Source: an uncultured Prevotellaceae bacterium
GTDB taxonomy: Bacteria > Bacteroidota > Bacteroidia > Bacteroidales > Muribaculaceae
NCBI GenBank assembly: GCA_900320245.1
Contig: ONRP01000018.1
Coordinates: 1-57,425 of the forward strand
Length of the DNA stretch: 57,425 nucleotides
Reading direction: 5' to 3'
Below the pieces are notes generated by a model. It had not been told where the DNA came from and searched no databases. It saw nothing but the letters and a program-made list of their open reading frames with translations. This document shows positions 46,501-54,809 of the stretch, piece by piece. Position numbers and translations under genes: made by a program. Position 1 is the stretch's first letter; every line of letters starts with the position of its first letter.

Positions 46501-48756
46501 ATGAAGAAGACTTTGTTGACGGTTGCCGCAACGATGGCAACCCTTGCCGCAGTGGCACAGCCCGCGGCAACCGACACGGTGCCCACCATCACGCTGAGCG
46601 AGGTGGAGGTGCTGGGCACGCGTGCCAGTGAGAACACTCCTGTAGCGTATTCCAATGTGACGGGCAAGCAGATTGCCGCCGTGAACCATGGCCTGGACAT
46701 CCCGTTCCTGCTGTCGATGTCGCCGAGCGTGATCACCACGAGCGACGCGGGTGCCGGCGTGGGCTACACGTCGATGCGCGTGCGCGGCACCGATGCCACC
46801 CGCATCAACGTCACGGTGAACGACATCCCGTTGAATGACTCGGAGAGCCATAGCGTTTTCTGGGTGAACACGCCGGACTTTGCCTCGTCGGTGCGTGACA
46901 TTCAGGTTCAGCGTGGTGTGGGCACCTCGACCAACGGCTCGGGCGCCTTTGGTGCGAGTGTCAATATGCGTACCCAGGGCTTTTCACGCGATGCTTTTGC
47001 CGAGGTGTCGGGCAGTTACGGCTCGTTCAACACCAACAAGGAAACGCTGCGTGTGGGCAGTGGCCTGCTGGGGGACCACTGGTCGATAGAGGCGCGCCTG
47101 TCTCACATCGGCAGTGACGGCTACCGTGACCGCGCGAGCAGCGAACTGCTGAGTTACTATGGCCAGTTGGGCTACTTCGGCGGCGGCACGTCGCTGCGTT
47201 TCATCACCTTCGGCGGCAAGGAAGACACCTACCACGCCTGGGACGGCATCAGCCGCGATGACCTGAAGGACAACCGCACCTATAACCCCAACGGCGAAAT
47301 CAAGCACGACGGCAAGGTGACGGGCTTTTACAAGGATCAGAAAGATATCTACCGTCAGACCCACTACCAGTTGATCTGGAACCAGACGTTCAACCCCGAG
47401 TGGAAACTCAACGTGGCGCTGCACTATACCGACGGCTACGGCTACTACCAGGAATACAAGAACGCGCGCACGCTCAAGGAGTATGGCCTGGAGCCCGTGG
47501 TGACGCCCGAGGGCACGAGCAAGAAGGCGAGCCTGGTGCGCAAGAAATGCCTGGACAGCGGCTTTGGCGGCGGGGTGTTCTCGTTGCAGTACACCGGCGA
47601 GCGCCTGGCAGCCACACTGGGTGGCGGCATCAACCGCTACACTAACGACCACTACGGCCAGGTCATCTGGGTCGAGAACTACACCAGTCCGCTGGCACCC
47701 GACCACGAGTATTACCGCAACTATGCCCGCAAGAACGACTTCAACGTCTACATCAAGGGTAACTATGTGATCACGGGCGGCCTGAGCGCCTATGCCGACC
47801 TGCAGTACCGCCACATCGGCTATCGCATGAGGGGCGATAACGACAAGTGGGACTGGACCGCCAGCCCCGAGCACCTGCAGGTGCTGGACATCGACGAGCC
47901 GTTTGACTTCTTCAACCCCAAGGCGGGTCTGAACTGGCAGATGAACGAGCACAACCGCTTCTATGCCTCGTTTGCCGTCGCCCAGAAGGAGCCCACGCGC
48001 AACAACTACAACGACGGTCCGCTGGTGAAGCATCCCACGAGCGAGAAACTCTATGACTGGGAGGCCGGCTACGAACTGCGCAGCGGCCGTTTCGCCGCCG
48101 GGGTCAACCTCTACTACATGAAGTACAAGGACCAGTTGGTGCTCAACGGCAAAATCAACGAGATCGGCGAACTGATGGCCGAGAACGTCCCCGACAGTTA
48201 CCGCATGGGTGTGGAACTGATGGCGGGCTACCGCTTCACCGACTGGCTGCGCTGGGACGTGAACGCCACGCTGTCGCGCAACCGCATCAAGGACTATGTG
48301 GGCTACGTGAGCGACTATGACGCCGACACGTGGGACGACATGTGGACCCAGACCGAGATCCATGCCGGCGACAAGACCATCGCCTTCTCGCCCAGCGTGA
48401 CCGTGGGCAGCATGATTGCCCTGGACTACAAGGGCTTTACCGCCATGCTGCAGTCGCAGTACGTGTCGCGCCAGTACCTCGACAACTTTGAGCGCAAAGA
48501 GGACTCGCTCGACCCCTACTTTGTCAACAACCTGGACCTGGCCTACACCTTCAAGTTGCCGCACCTGCGCAGCGTGACCGTGGGTGCCACCATCTACAAC
48601 CTGCTGGACGAGAAGTACGAGACCAACGGCTACTCGCAGACCTGCGCCCTGTATCCTGGCGGCAGCAAGGACGCACAGTACAACCTGTACAGCGACCCGC
48701 GCTTCTATCCCATGGCGGGCATCAACGCCCTGGGCCACGTGACGTTGAGGTTCTGA
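46501..48756 (+). CDS. TonB-dependent receptor for thiamine (OmpT-like)
   Basis: A 751-residue outer-membrane receptor. Signal peptide (to about residue 20, AVAQ), a TonB-box-like segment in ITLSEVEVLGTRA, plug domain (about 45-160: SVITTSDAGAGVGYTSMRVRGTDATRINVTVNDIPLNDSESH, GVGTSTNGSGAFGASVNMRTQG), then a beta barrel ending in GHVTLRF. The receptor lacks the SusC N-terminal domain. Its place directly under a TPP riboswitch and before a PnuC-family transporter assigns it to thiamine or TPP uptake, as in other Bacteroidota. The gene is GC-rich like core genes. Confidence 0.93.
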   Translation: MKKTLLTVAATMATLAAVAQPAATDTVPTITLSEVEVLGTRASENTPVAYSNVTGKQIAAVNHGLDIPFLLSMSPSVITTSDAGAGVGYTSMRVRGTDATRINVTVNDIPLNDSESHSVFWVNTPDFASSVRDIQVQRGVGTSTNGSGAFGASVNMRTQGFSRDAFAEVSGSYGSFNTNKETLRVGSGLLGDHWSIEARLSHIGSDGYRDRASSELLSYYGQLGYFGGGTSLRFITFGGKEDTYHAWDGISRDDLKDNRTYNPNGEIKHDGKVTGFYKDQKDIYRQTHYQLIWNQTFNPEWKLNVALHYTDGYGYYQEYKNARTLKEYGLEPVVTPEGTSKKASLVRKKCLDSGFGGGVFSLQYTGERLAATLGGGINRYTNDHYGQVIWVENYTSPLAPDHEYYRNYARKNDFNVYIKGNYVITGGLSAYADLQYRHIGYRMRGDNDKWDWTASPEHLQVLDIDEPFDFFNPKAGLNWQMNEHNRFYASFAVAQKEPTRNNYNDGPLVKHPTSEKLYDWEAGYELRSGRFAAGVNLYYMKYKDQLVLNGKINEIGELMAENVPDSYRMGVELMAGYRFTDWLRWDVNATLSRNRIKDYVGYVSDYDADTWDDMWTQTEIHAGDKTIAFSPSVTVGSMIALDYKGFTAMLQSQYVSRQYLDNFERKEDSLDPYFVNNLDLAYTFKLPHLRSVTVGATIYNLLDEKYETNGYSQTCALYPGGSKDAQYNLYSDPRFYPMAGINALGHVTLRF

Positions 48757-48792
48757 TTTTTCCAGATAAACTGGATTTACTAGATCATCTAG

Positions 48793-49440
48793 ATGATTGA
48801 GACGATGATGGACGCGATAGTGCAATATTTCAGTGATTTCACCTGGGTCAAGGCCGTCGACATGGCGGGCCTGGTGCTTGGCCTCATCTACCTGTGGCTC
48901 GAGTTCAAGGCGAGCATCTGGCTGTGGCTGGTGAGCGTCGTCATGCCCATCGTGCACGGCTACCTGTACTGGGAGCGCGGCCTGTATGCTGACTTCGGCA
49001 TGGAGGTGTACTATGTCCTGGCCGCCGTCTATGGCTACGCCATGTGGCGGTGGGTGCGCAGCCGCGATGCCGGGGCAGGGGAGCAGGCAGCCGAGCGTCC
49101 CATCACGCGTTTCCCGCTGCGGCTTGTGCTGCCCGTCACGCTCATCGGGCTGGCGCTGTGGGCCGGCATCTACTGGGTGCTGGTCACCTTCACCGACAGC
49201 AGCGTGCCCCTGTGCGACAGTTTCACCACGGCGCTGAGCATGGTGGCCCTGTGGGCACTGGCCAAGAAGTATGCCGAGCAGTGGCTGCTGTGGCTCGTCG
49301 TTGACCTCGTGTGCGCCGTGCTCTACGTGTACAAGCAGATCCCGTTCACGGCTTGCCTCTACGCCTTCTACACGGTGATGGCCGTTCTGGGCTACCGCTA
49401 CTGGCTCAAAAAGATGCGACAGCAGCCCGCAGGGAAGTGA
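48793..49440 (+). CDS. pnuT: PnuC-family vitamin transporter, thiamine type (PnuT)
   Basis: A 215-residue inner-membrane facilitator with about seven hydrophobic helices. PnuC-family pattern: GLVLGLIYLWLEFKASIWLWLVSVVMP, YADFGMEVYYVLAAVYGYAMWRWV, and LWLVVDLVCAVLYVYKQIPFTACLYAFYTVMAVLGYRYW. The riboswitch and TonB receptor upstream (36 bp) indicate thiamine rather than nicotinamide riboside as substrate. PnuT transporters normally work with a thiamine-phosphorylating kinase; no such gene follows here, so it must be elsewhere if present. Start at 48793 or the in-frame ATG at 48805. Confidence 0.9.
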   Translation: MIETMMDAIVQYFSDFTWVKAVDMAGLVLGLIYLWLEFKASIWLWLVSVVMPIVHGYLYWERGLYADFGMEVYYVLAAVYGYAMWRWVRSRDAGAGEQAAERPITRFPLRLVLPVTLIGLALWAGIYWVLVTFTDSSVPLCDSFTTALSMVALWALAKKYAEQWLLWLVVDLVCAVLYVYKQIPFTACLYAFYTVMAVLGYRYWLKKMRQQPAGK

Positions 49441-49530
49441 ATCGTAAGAAAATCGGCCGAAAAATTTGGAAATACAAATTTTTTATGCTTATTTTGCAAC
49501 ATAGTTATTAATATTTAAACCCATAAGATT

Positions 49531-49983
49531 ATGAAGCAGAAAGCAAGATTACTTTTAACGGTGTTGTTCGCATTCGTGGCCGTTTCGGTATTTGCCGGTG
49601 GATGGCTCAGAGTGACCGGTAACAGCGTAAGGCTGAGGATGGCTCCCGGCGGTGCCGACTCGGGCCTGAGAATGGACAAAGGCGACAAACTGGAGTGGTA
49701 CAGTTATGACGATGGCTGGTACTCGGTTCAGTATGGCGATAACATTTACTACATTTCGTCGAAATATGTTGAGCGCATCTCGCAGGAGCAGACCGAGAAA
49801 TTTGTGGTCGTTACCGGCGACAGGGTGATCATGAGAAAGACCCCCGGCGGCAAGGACTCCGGTTTGAGGGCCAACGATGGTGACCGCTTCAAATATCTTG
49901 GCGAAAAGGGCGATTGGTTCAAAATCCAGTTCAAGGGCAACGCCTACTGGGTTTCCAAGAAATATGCCGTGATTAAACAATAA
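49531..49983 (+). CDS. Secreted protein with two bacterial SH3 domains
   Basis: A 150-residue exported protein (signal peptide ending VFAGG). Two similar SH3b domains: about 25-85 (WLRVTGNSVRLRMAPGGADSGL.. DGWYSVQYGDNIYYISSKYV) and about 92-150 (FVVVTGDRVIMRKTPGGKDSGL.. GDWFKIQFKGNAYWVSKKYA). Such domains usually bind peptidoglycan or modulate wall enzymes; no catalytic domain is attached. A terminator follows. Likely monocistronic. Confidence 0.88.
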   Translation: MKQKARLLLTVLFAFVAVSVFAGGWLRVTGNSVRLRMAPGGADSGLRMDKGDKLEWYSYDDGWYSVQYGDNIYYISSKYVERISQEQTEKFVVVTGDRVIMRKTPGGKDSGLRANDGDRFKYLGEKGDWFKIQFKGNAYWVSKKYAVIKQ

Positions 49984-50008
49984 CGGCATCAGCCCGCTGA
50001 AAATTCAC

Positions 50009-50048
50009 AGAGGGAAGGCTGTCACACCGGATTGCCTTCCCTCTTTAC
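50009..50048. terminator. Terminator after the SH3 protein gene
   Basis: Stem AGAGGGAAGGC (50009-50019) with GCCTTCCCTCT (50034-50044), loop of 14, then TTA. The convergent gene at 50128 ends nearby. Confidence 0.8.
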
Positions 50049-50127
50049 TTATGGGTTGCCGCTGGCTGCGGCCACGCCAAGGCGAGGCCCTACATCACCA
50101 TCGATAACAAGCGGAAAGGATGCTTTT

Positions 50128-52065
50128 TTACGGGTTGTCGCTGCCCTGGATGCCGCGGACACGCTGGATGTAGTTGAACAGCCGCCGGTAGAAGGGGTGG
50201 CGAGTCATGGTGGGGGCATCGCCCAGGATGAACAGTTTCATGCGGGCGCGCGTGATGGCCACGTTCATGCGGCGCAGGTCGCGCAGAAAGCCGATTTGGC
50301 CCATGTCGTTGGCGCGTACCAGCGAGATGAGAATCACGTCGCGCTCCTGGCCCTGGAAGCCGTCGACGGTGTTGACCGTGATCAGGTGGCGGAAAGGCTT
50401 GAAGAAGGCGCGTTTCCTGATCAGCCGCTTGATGTACTGCACCTGGGCGCGGTAGGGCGAGATGATGCCCACGTCGATGCGGTTGTCAAGGATATATTGC
50501 TTGCCCACGCGCTGGAAATAAATCTGCAGCAGGCTCAGGGTGAGGCCCGCCTCGCCCTTGTTGACGCGGCCGAAGGTCTCGCCGATGAACTGTTCACGGA
50601 AATTGTCCTGCTCGTCCTCGCCCAGGTTGATGGCCGACGTGTCGAACCACAGGATGGGGGCATCGCCCTCGTGGATGACGCGGTGGGCCACCTCGGGGGC
50701 CGACCTCATCTGGCCGTGGTAGAAGTAGTCGCTGCTGAACTGCATGATTTCGTCGTTCATGCGATACTGCACCTCGAGCAGCGAGACACACTCGGGTTTG
50801 TTGTTGACGATGCGCTCCATGAGCGTCGTGCCCAGGCCGCCTTTCAGGGCCTCGAGGCTCTTGACCGTGGGCGGCAACTGGCAATGGTCGCCGGCGAAGA
50901 TTACGCGGCTGGCACGGCGGATGGGAATCCAGCAGGCCGCCTCGAGCGCCTGGGCCGCCTCGTCGATGAACAGTGTGCCGAACTTGTGCCCGTCTAGCAA
51001 CTTGTTGCCCGCCCCGACGAGGGTGGACGCGATGACGCGTGCCTGCCCGAAGATGTCGGCGTTGATGCGCACCTCGAGTTCGACAGCCACCTCCTTGAGC
51101 CGCTCGATTTTCTGGTGGAAACGCTCGCCGCTCTCACGGCGACGGCGCCTCATTTCACGCATGGTGCGCCTCACCTGCCACAACTTGGGATAGTCAGGGT
51201 GGTCGGCAAAGCGGTGCTCATAGGTGAAACTCAGCATCTTGTCGTTGACACGGGTGGGATTGCCCAGCCTCAGCACGGGGATACCGCAGTCCACCAGTTT
51301 CTCACTGATCCAGTCCACCGCGGTATTGCTCTGGGCGCACACCAGCACTTGGGTCTCGCGCTTGAGGGTCTCGTTGATGGCCTCGACCAGCGTCGTCGTC
51401 TTGCCCGTGCCCGGCGGTCCGTGCAGCACACGCACGTCCTTGGCCCGCAGCACATCGTTGACGGCGCGCTCCTGGCTCGCGTTGAGCCACGGGAACCGCA
51501 TCGCGTCAAAGGTGAACGTCCCCGCCGGCTGGTGGCTGTAGAACATGTCGCGCAGGTAGGCCAGCCGCGTGCCCTTGGCATTCATGACGCGCTCCAGGGC
51601 GTCAAACATGAAGCGGTAACTCGTCTCGTCAAAGAACAGTTGCACGCCCAGCGGCAACGGCGAGTTCTGCAGTTCGAGCGTGTGCCCCTCGGGGATGGCC
51701 ACGACCATGCGGTTGCCGTCGACATAGGAGACGGTGCCCGTGAAGCCGAAAAAGCGGATGCCCGTCGCCTGTTTCAGGTCGCCGGCGGGTGCCTCGGCGC
51801 TGAAGAAGACCACCGGCTTACCATATTCGAAGTTGTGGTCGATTTCCTCGTCGCCCTGCCTGGTCACCTCGATGCAGTACTGGTTGACCGAGTTGTAATA
51901 GGTGCGGCCAGGGTGCAGCGGGAACCAAGCGTCACCGCGGGTGACCTTGCGGGCCAGCCCGATGCTCTCGGTCAGCAGCCGATAGGCCTCCTTCTCCTCC
52001 TGGTATTCCACCTGGAGCAGATGCCGTTGCTGTTGCATCAGTGCTATGGCCGCAGTGTTGCTCAT
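50128..52065 (-). CDS. SF1 helicase, DNA2/Upf1/IGHMBP2-like
   Basis: A 645-residue superfamily 1 helicase. N-terminal beta-rich region (about 60-160), Walker A GPPGTGKTTT (about 216-225), motif Ia QSNTAVD, Walker B TLFIDEAAQALEA (about 365), motif III FAGDHCQLPPTV, motif IV QYRMNDEIMQF, motif V TVDGFQGQERDVILISLVRAN and motif VI NVAITRARMKLFILGD. It should translocate 5'-3' on RNA or DNA and unwind it; such stand-alone Upf1-like proteins are common in Bacteroidales with no defined partner. A -7 element TACCTTTG (52112-52119) lies upstream on the minus strand. Confidence 0.93.
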   Translation of the reverse strand: MSNTAAIALMQQQRHLLQVEYQEEKEAYRLLTESIGLARKVTRGDAWFPLHPGRTYYNSVNQYCIEVTRQGDEEIDHNFEYGKPVVFFSAEAPAGDLKQATGIRFFGFTGTVSYVDGNRMVVAIPEGHTLELQNSPLPLGVQLFFDETSYRFMFDALERVMNAKGTRLAYLRDMFYSHQPAGTFTFDAMRFPWLNASQERAVNDVLRAKDVRVLHGPPGTGKTTTLVEAINETLKRETQVLVCAQSNTAVDWISEKLVDCGIPVLRLGNPTRVNDKMLSFTYEHRFADHPDYPKLWQVRRTMREMRRRRRESGERFHQKIERLKEVAVELEVRINADIFGQARVIASTLVGAGNKLLDGHKFGTLFIDEAAQALEAACWIPIRRASRVIFAGDHCQLPPTVKSLEALKGGLGTTLMERIVNNKPECVSLLEVQYRMNDEIMQFSSDYFYHGQMRSAPEVAHRVIHEGDAPILWFDTSAINLGEDEQDNFREQFIGETFGRVNKGEAGLTLSLLQIYFQRVGKQYILDNRIDVGIISPYRAQVQYIKRLIRKRAFFKPFRHLITVNTVDGFQGQERDVILISLVRANDMGQIGFLRDLRRMNVAITRARMKLFILGDAPTMTRHPFYRRLFNYIQRVRGIQGSDNP

Positions 52066-52447
52066 CCGTTGGTCTGTTGAGTGATTAAATGACCTGTTTT
52101 TTTGACTGTTGCAAAGGTACTACAATTTAAGTGTAGTTTCATCTATTTCTGCACCAAAAGGGTGCCCACTGCCCATTTTGTCACGATGCCTCTCGATGAT
52201 CAAGTGCAGCCACCTGCGCTCAGTCTGCTTGAGAATCAAAAAAAAGCCACTCGTGAAGGCTGATAATGTCAGATGATTGTTGTACATTTGCCATATCGTG
52301 AGAGAGGTTTTTGCCCGGTTTCTGTTTGCAGCACTGGATGAGGCGAAATCCCTGTCGCAGTGGCGCCATTAATAAACTTGTTGTTGGCCAGGGTGTTATA
52401 AGGTTTAATCAAAAGTGCTGTGGAATTAAGGCATAAATACAGTTATT
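52066..52447. other. Intergenic region, possible long leader
   Basis: No gene. A minus-strand -7 element at 52112-52119 serves the helicase. On the plus strand TACATTTG (52283-52290) is a candidate -7 element for the gene at 52448, which would give a leader of about 150 bases. A short palindrome TGGCGCCA lies near 52363. No known riboswitch is recognised. Confidence 0.4.
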
Positions 52448-53005
52448 ATGAAAAGAGTTATATTTACGATGTTCGCCATTTGCGCTCTCTTGGCAGTGCC
52501 GTGTGGTGGTTATGCTAAAGCCAGTGATGAAATGAGAGCGGCCGATGCCTCTGTCGGCAACCAGCCAAGTGTGGCACCTGCCGCCCAGACGGGTGGCAAC
52601 ACATTCGTCAGTGACAAGTTTACCATGACTTATCCTGATATTGTGCAGGAATCGTACGCCGATACCGAGATGGGTATGCTCACCGCAACCAATGACGATA
52701 TCGGTATCACTCTGAATGTCACATTCAGCGAAATGCCTTGGGATCCCGCTGATTACCAGGAATACTATCAGGGCCTGACCGGAATGGAGTCGTCGAGTCT
52801 CTATCAGTTTGAGCCGCCCAGGATTGATGGCAAAATCATGACCTTTAAAGGTGTGGATGAAGATGGTGGACAAGTATGTACCTTCTTCATTGTCTTCATG
52901 GCATCTGATGCCGGCGTGACGGGCGATTTCAGTTATCCTGTTGAAAATGCCGCTGAGATTGAGCCTCAGATTATGCCTATGCTCAAGAGCATCACGAAAA
53001 ATTAG
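52448..53005 (+). CDS. Secreted protein of unknown function
   Basis: A 185-residue exported protein with signal peptide (MKRVIFTMFAICALLAVPCG, cleaved near YAKA; Cys19 may alternatively be a weak lipid-attachment site). After a low-complexity stretch (about 30-50) comes one compact domain (about 55-185: DKFTMTYPDIVQESYADTEMG, GITLNVTFSEMPW, TFFIVFMASDAGVTGDFSYP). It looks like a small all-beta or mixed domain of the type seen in photosystem-P-like or lipocalin-like binding proteins, but I cannot assign a family. A terminator lies about 105 bp downstream. Confidence 0.65.
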   Translation: MKRVIFTMFAICALLAVPCGGYAKASDEMRAADASVGNQPSVAPAAQTGGNTFVSDKFTMTYPDIVQESYADTEMGMLTATNDDIGITLNVTFSEMPWDPADYQEYYQGLTGMESSSLYQFEPPRIDGKIMTFKGVDEDGGQVCTFFIVFMASDAGVTGDFSYPVENAAEIEPQIMPMLKSITKN

Positions 53006-53111
53006 GATTGCTTTAAAAACCGCCTACATTACAAGCCTCGGCTGCAGTCTGCAGCAGGTCGTCGAGCGCGCTGCGCTCCCACGGCACCTGTTCCGGCTGG
53101 TAATTCCCCAA

Positions 53112-53149
53112 ACAATGCGCTGACCCGTTTGGGCCCACGCATTGTTTTT
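53112..53149 (+). terminator. Terminator after the secreted protein gene
   Basis: Stem AACAATGCG (about 53111-53119) with CGCATTGTT (53138-53146), long GC-rich loop, then TTTA. Confidence 0.7.
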
Positions 53150-53171
53150 ATATCACACGAAAGTCACTTGA

Positions 53172-53369
53172 TTAGACACCGAGGACAGTGTCAATCAAGT
53201 CAGTCAAATCGTTAATATCAATTTCACTATTGCCATCGAGCGGCGCGGCAACACCAAAATCCTCGTCATCAATATCGAACCCGATTCCAAACTGATCAAG
53301 TCCAATCCCTACAAGCAGGAGTCCACAGAACCGGCCTCCAAGTGACGACTGCGCATGCAAAAAGAACAA
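53172..53369 (-). pseudogene. Dockerin remnant
   Basis: The end of this minus-strand frame, DGNSEIDINDLTDLIDTVLGV then stop, is a clear second half of a dockerin repeat, closely like DGSIDINDITALIARVLSG and DGSVDIDDVTALINRVLTG in the two intact dockerin proteins of the window. The first dockerin repeat and any upstream domain are missing: the roughly 40 residues before it look like unrelated sequence. It is best read as the tail of a decayed dockerin gene. Convergent plus-strand frames here have no support. Confidence 0.55.
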
Positions 53370-53402
53370 AGAGACTGAATCATTTGGCGATTCAGCCTCT
53401 TT
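53368..53402. terminator. Bidirectional terminator
   Basis: Stem AAAGAGACTGAATC (53368-53381) with GATTCAGCCTCTTT (53389-53402), one mismatch, loop of 7, then TATCTTTA. Confidence 0.75.
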
Positions 53403-53473
53403 TATCTTTAGTGTTTCAGGGTGAGGGGCTGCAACGCAAACGCCCTCTAAACACTAAACCCAGCGATAGGTGA

Positions 53474-54529
53474 TCAATTCCAGGAGCCAGTGAGCACGCG
53501 GTTGATCAGTGCGGTAACATCATCGATGTCAACACTGCCGTCACCCGTCTCGGTGTTGCAGTCGGCCGCAGCGGCATTATAGGTTACCTGCTTGCCCAGC
53601 ACAACATCAATCAGGCGGGTCACGTCGTCGATGTCCACGTCGTTGTCATCGTCCACGTCGCCGCGCATGTATTCGGGTTCTTCACCAATCACGAGGTAGA
53701 CGATGTCGGAAGCGCTGCGCACTCCATCAATTGTGTAGTAAACCTGAACGCCGATGCGCCAGAAGTCAGGTTCATGTAAGAAGTGAATCGCTCCCGGCGT
53801 AATGTAACCATGTATGAGCGAGAAGGGTATCTCGGTCATGTCGCCCGTCATTCCATGGAGATAGTCATAGGGACCATATTCTTCATAGAGGAAAGTGTAG
53901 GGCTGGTCATAGTCGTAGAAGATGGAGTAGGATACATTGGACTGCAGCAAGGCATTACCGTCTACATCAACCGGCGGGATGATATCAAATTCAAATTTTG
54001 AAGACCAATCGGTGCCGTCACCTGGGGTCCACACCAGGTCGGTGGCATTAGCGGGTGTTGCGGGAGTCACACTCTCAAGGTAAGTATAAACGATGTTGGA
54101 GGCAGTCTTGGTGCCATTGAAGTTGTAGTACACCTGAATGCCGATGCGCTCAGTAAAGAATGGAGGATTCTCGTTGTTTGTGCGGTAGAAAAACACGATA
54201 GAATCATTCATGCTGTGCTTGCCAAAACCGTAAGGGATTTCGGTCATGTCCTCAGTGATTCCATCCATAGAACCATATTCGTCTACAGTGAAAGTGAAAA
54301 TCTGGTCATCATCGGTAAAAATGCTGTAACTGACATTCGCAGGATTAAGATCTAAGCCAAATGTCGCATCTTTGAGGTTGATTTTGAACTTCAGATTAGA
54401 CTGACCAAGGACACTGCTTCCAAAGTCTTGCCACACCACATCAGTGGGGTCCTTCGGAGTCAGGCTAAATTGTGCGGATGCGCCAAATGCGACCGCAAAC
54501 GCAGCGAAGGTTAGTAGCAATTTCTTCAT
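53474..54529 (-). CDS. Secreted two-domain protein with C-terminal dockerin
   Basis: A 351-residue exported protein (signal peptide ending FGASAQ). Two tandem homologous domains (about 22-148 and 156-285) share the blocks NVSYSIF.DxDQ.(F/Y)TF..(D/E)EYG, D.TEIP and RIGVQVYY...G.(R/K)(T/S)AS(N/D)IVY. They are all-beta by pattern; no known family recognised. The C-terminus (about 293-351) is a dockerin with repeats DVDDDNDVDIDDVTRLIDVV and ETGDGSVDIDDVTALINRV. The calcium positions are kept. It shares its dockerin type with the 694-residue protein at 21536, about 30 kb away. Its promoter lies at 54572-54602. Confidence 0.78.
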   Translation of the reverse strand: MKKLLLTFAAFAVAFGASAQFSLTPKDPTDVVWQDFGSSVLGQSNLKFKINLKDATFGLDLNPANVSYSIFTDDDQIFTFTVDEYGSMDGITEDMTEIPYGFGKHSMNDSIVFFYRTNNENPPFFTERIGIQVYYNFNGTKTASNIVYTYLESVTPATPANATDLVWTPGDGTDWSSKFEFDIIPPVDVDGNALLQSNVSYSIFYDYDQPYTFLYEEYGPYDYLHGMTGDMTEIPFSLIHGYITPGAIHFLHEPDFWRIGVQVYYTIDGVRSASDIVYLVIGEEPEYMRGDVDDDNDVDIDDVTRLIDVVLGKQVTYNAAAADCNTETGDGSVDIDDVTALINRVLTGSWN

Positions 54530-54571
54530 AAAAAATGGTTTAAGGTTAATATTATGCTTAAAAAATCAGTG

Positions 54572-54602
54572 CAAAAATAATCAAATTTCCTTAAATTGCA
54601 AA
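54572..54602 (-). promoter_or_regulatory. Promoter of the dockerin protein gene at 53474
   Basis: Minus strand TTTG-N19-TATTTTTG (-7 at 54572-54579, -33 at 54599-54602), a consensus match, 43 bases upstream of the start. Confidence 0.7.
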
Positions 54603-54716
54603 ATCAATGAAGGTTATTTTTTTTGATTTGTCAGTCCGTGAAACGGGAGACTGCCGCTCTGCGATATCAATTGCGATTTCAATTATCGCGGCTGGAGAGA
54701 ATTTCTCATTTTTCGT

Positions 54717-54747
54717 TTTGCCGTGTTGTAAAGTTGTGTTAACTTTG
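54717..54747 (+). promoter_or_regulatory. thrS promoter
   Basis: TTTG-N19-TAACTTTG, consensus, 62 bases before the thrS start codon. The leader shows no obvious tRNA-like or T-box structure. Confidence 0.75.
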
Positions 54748-54809
54748 CAGTTTAAATTGTTGTACTGTTGTAGGGTACGACGCAAACATTTAATTATCAA
54801 ATACTTAAT

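Noticed and set aside
52283-52447. A riboswitch in the leader of the secreted protein gene at 52448
   Set aside because: The leader may be long, but no conserved riboswitch core was recognised.
53170-53343. Plus-strand frame opposite the dockerin remnant (ends NPYKQESTEPASK)
   Set aside because: It has no start codon and its first part is antisense to a clear dockerin repeat; I could not support it as a gene end, though the codon use is plausible.
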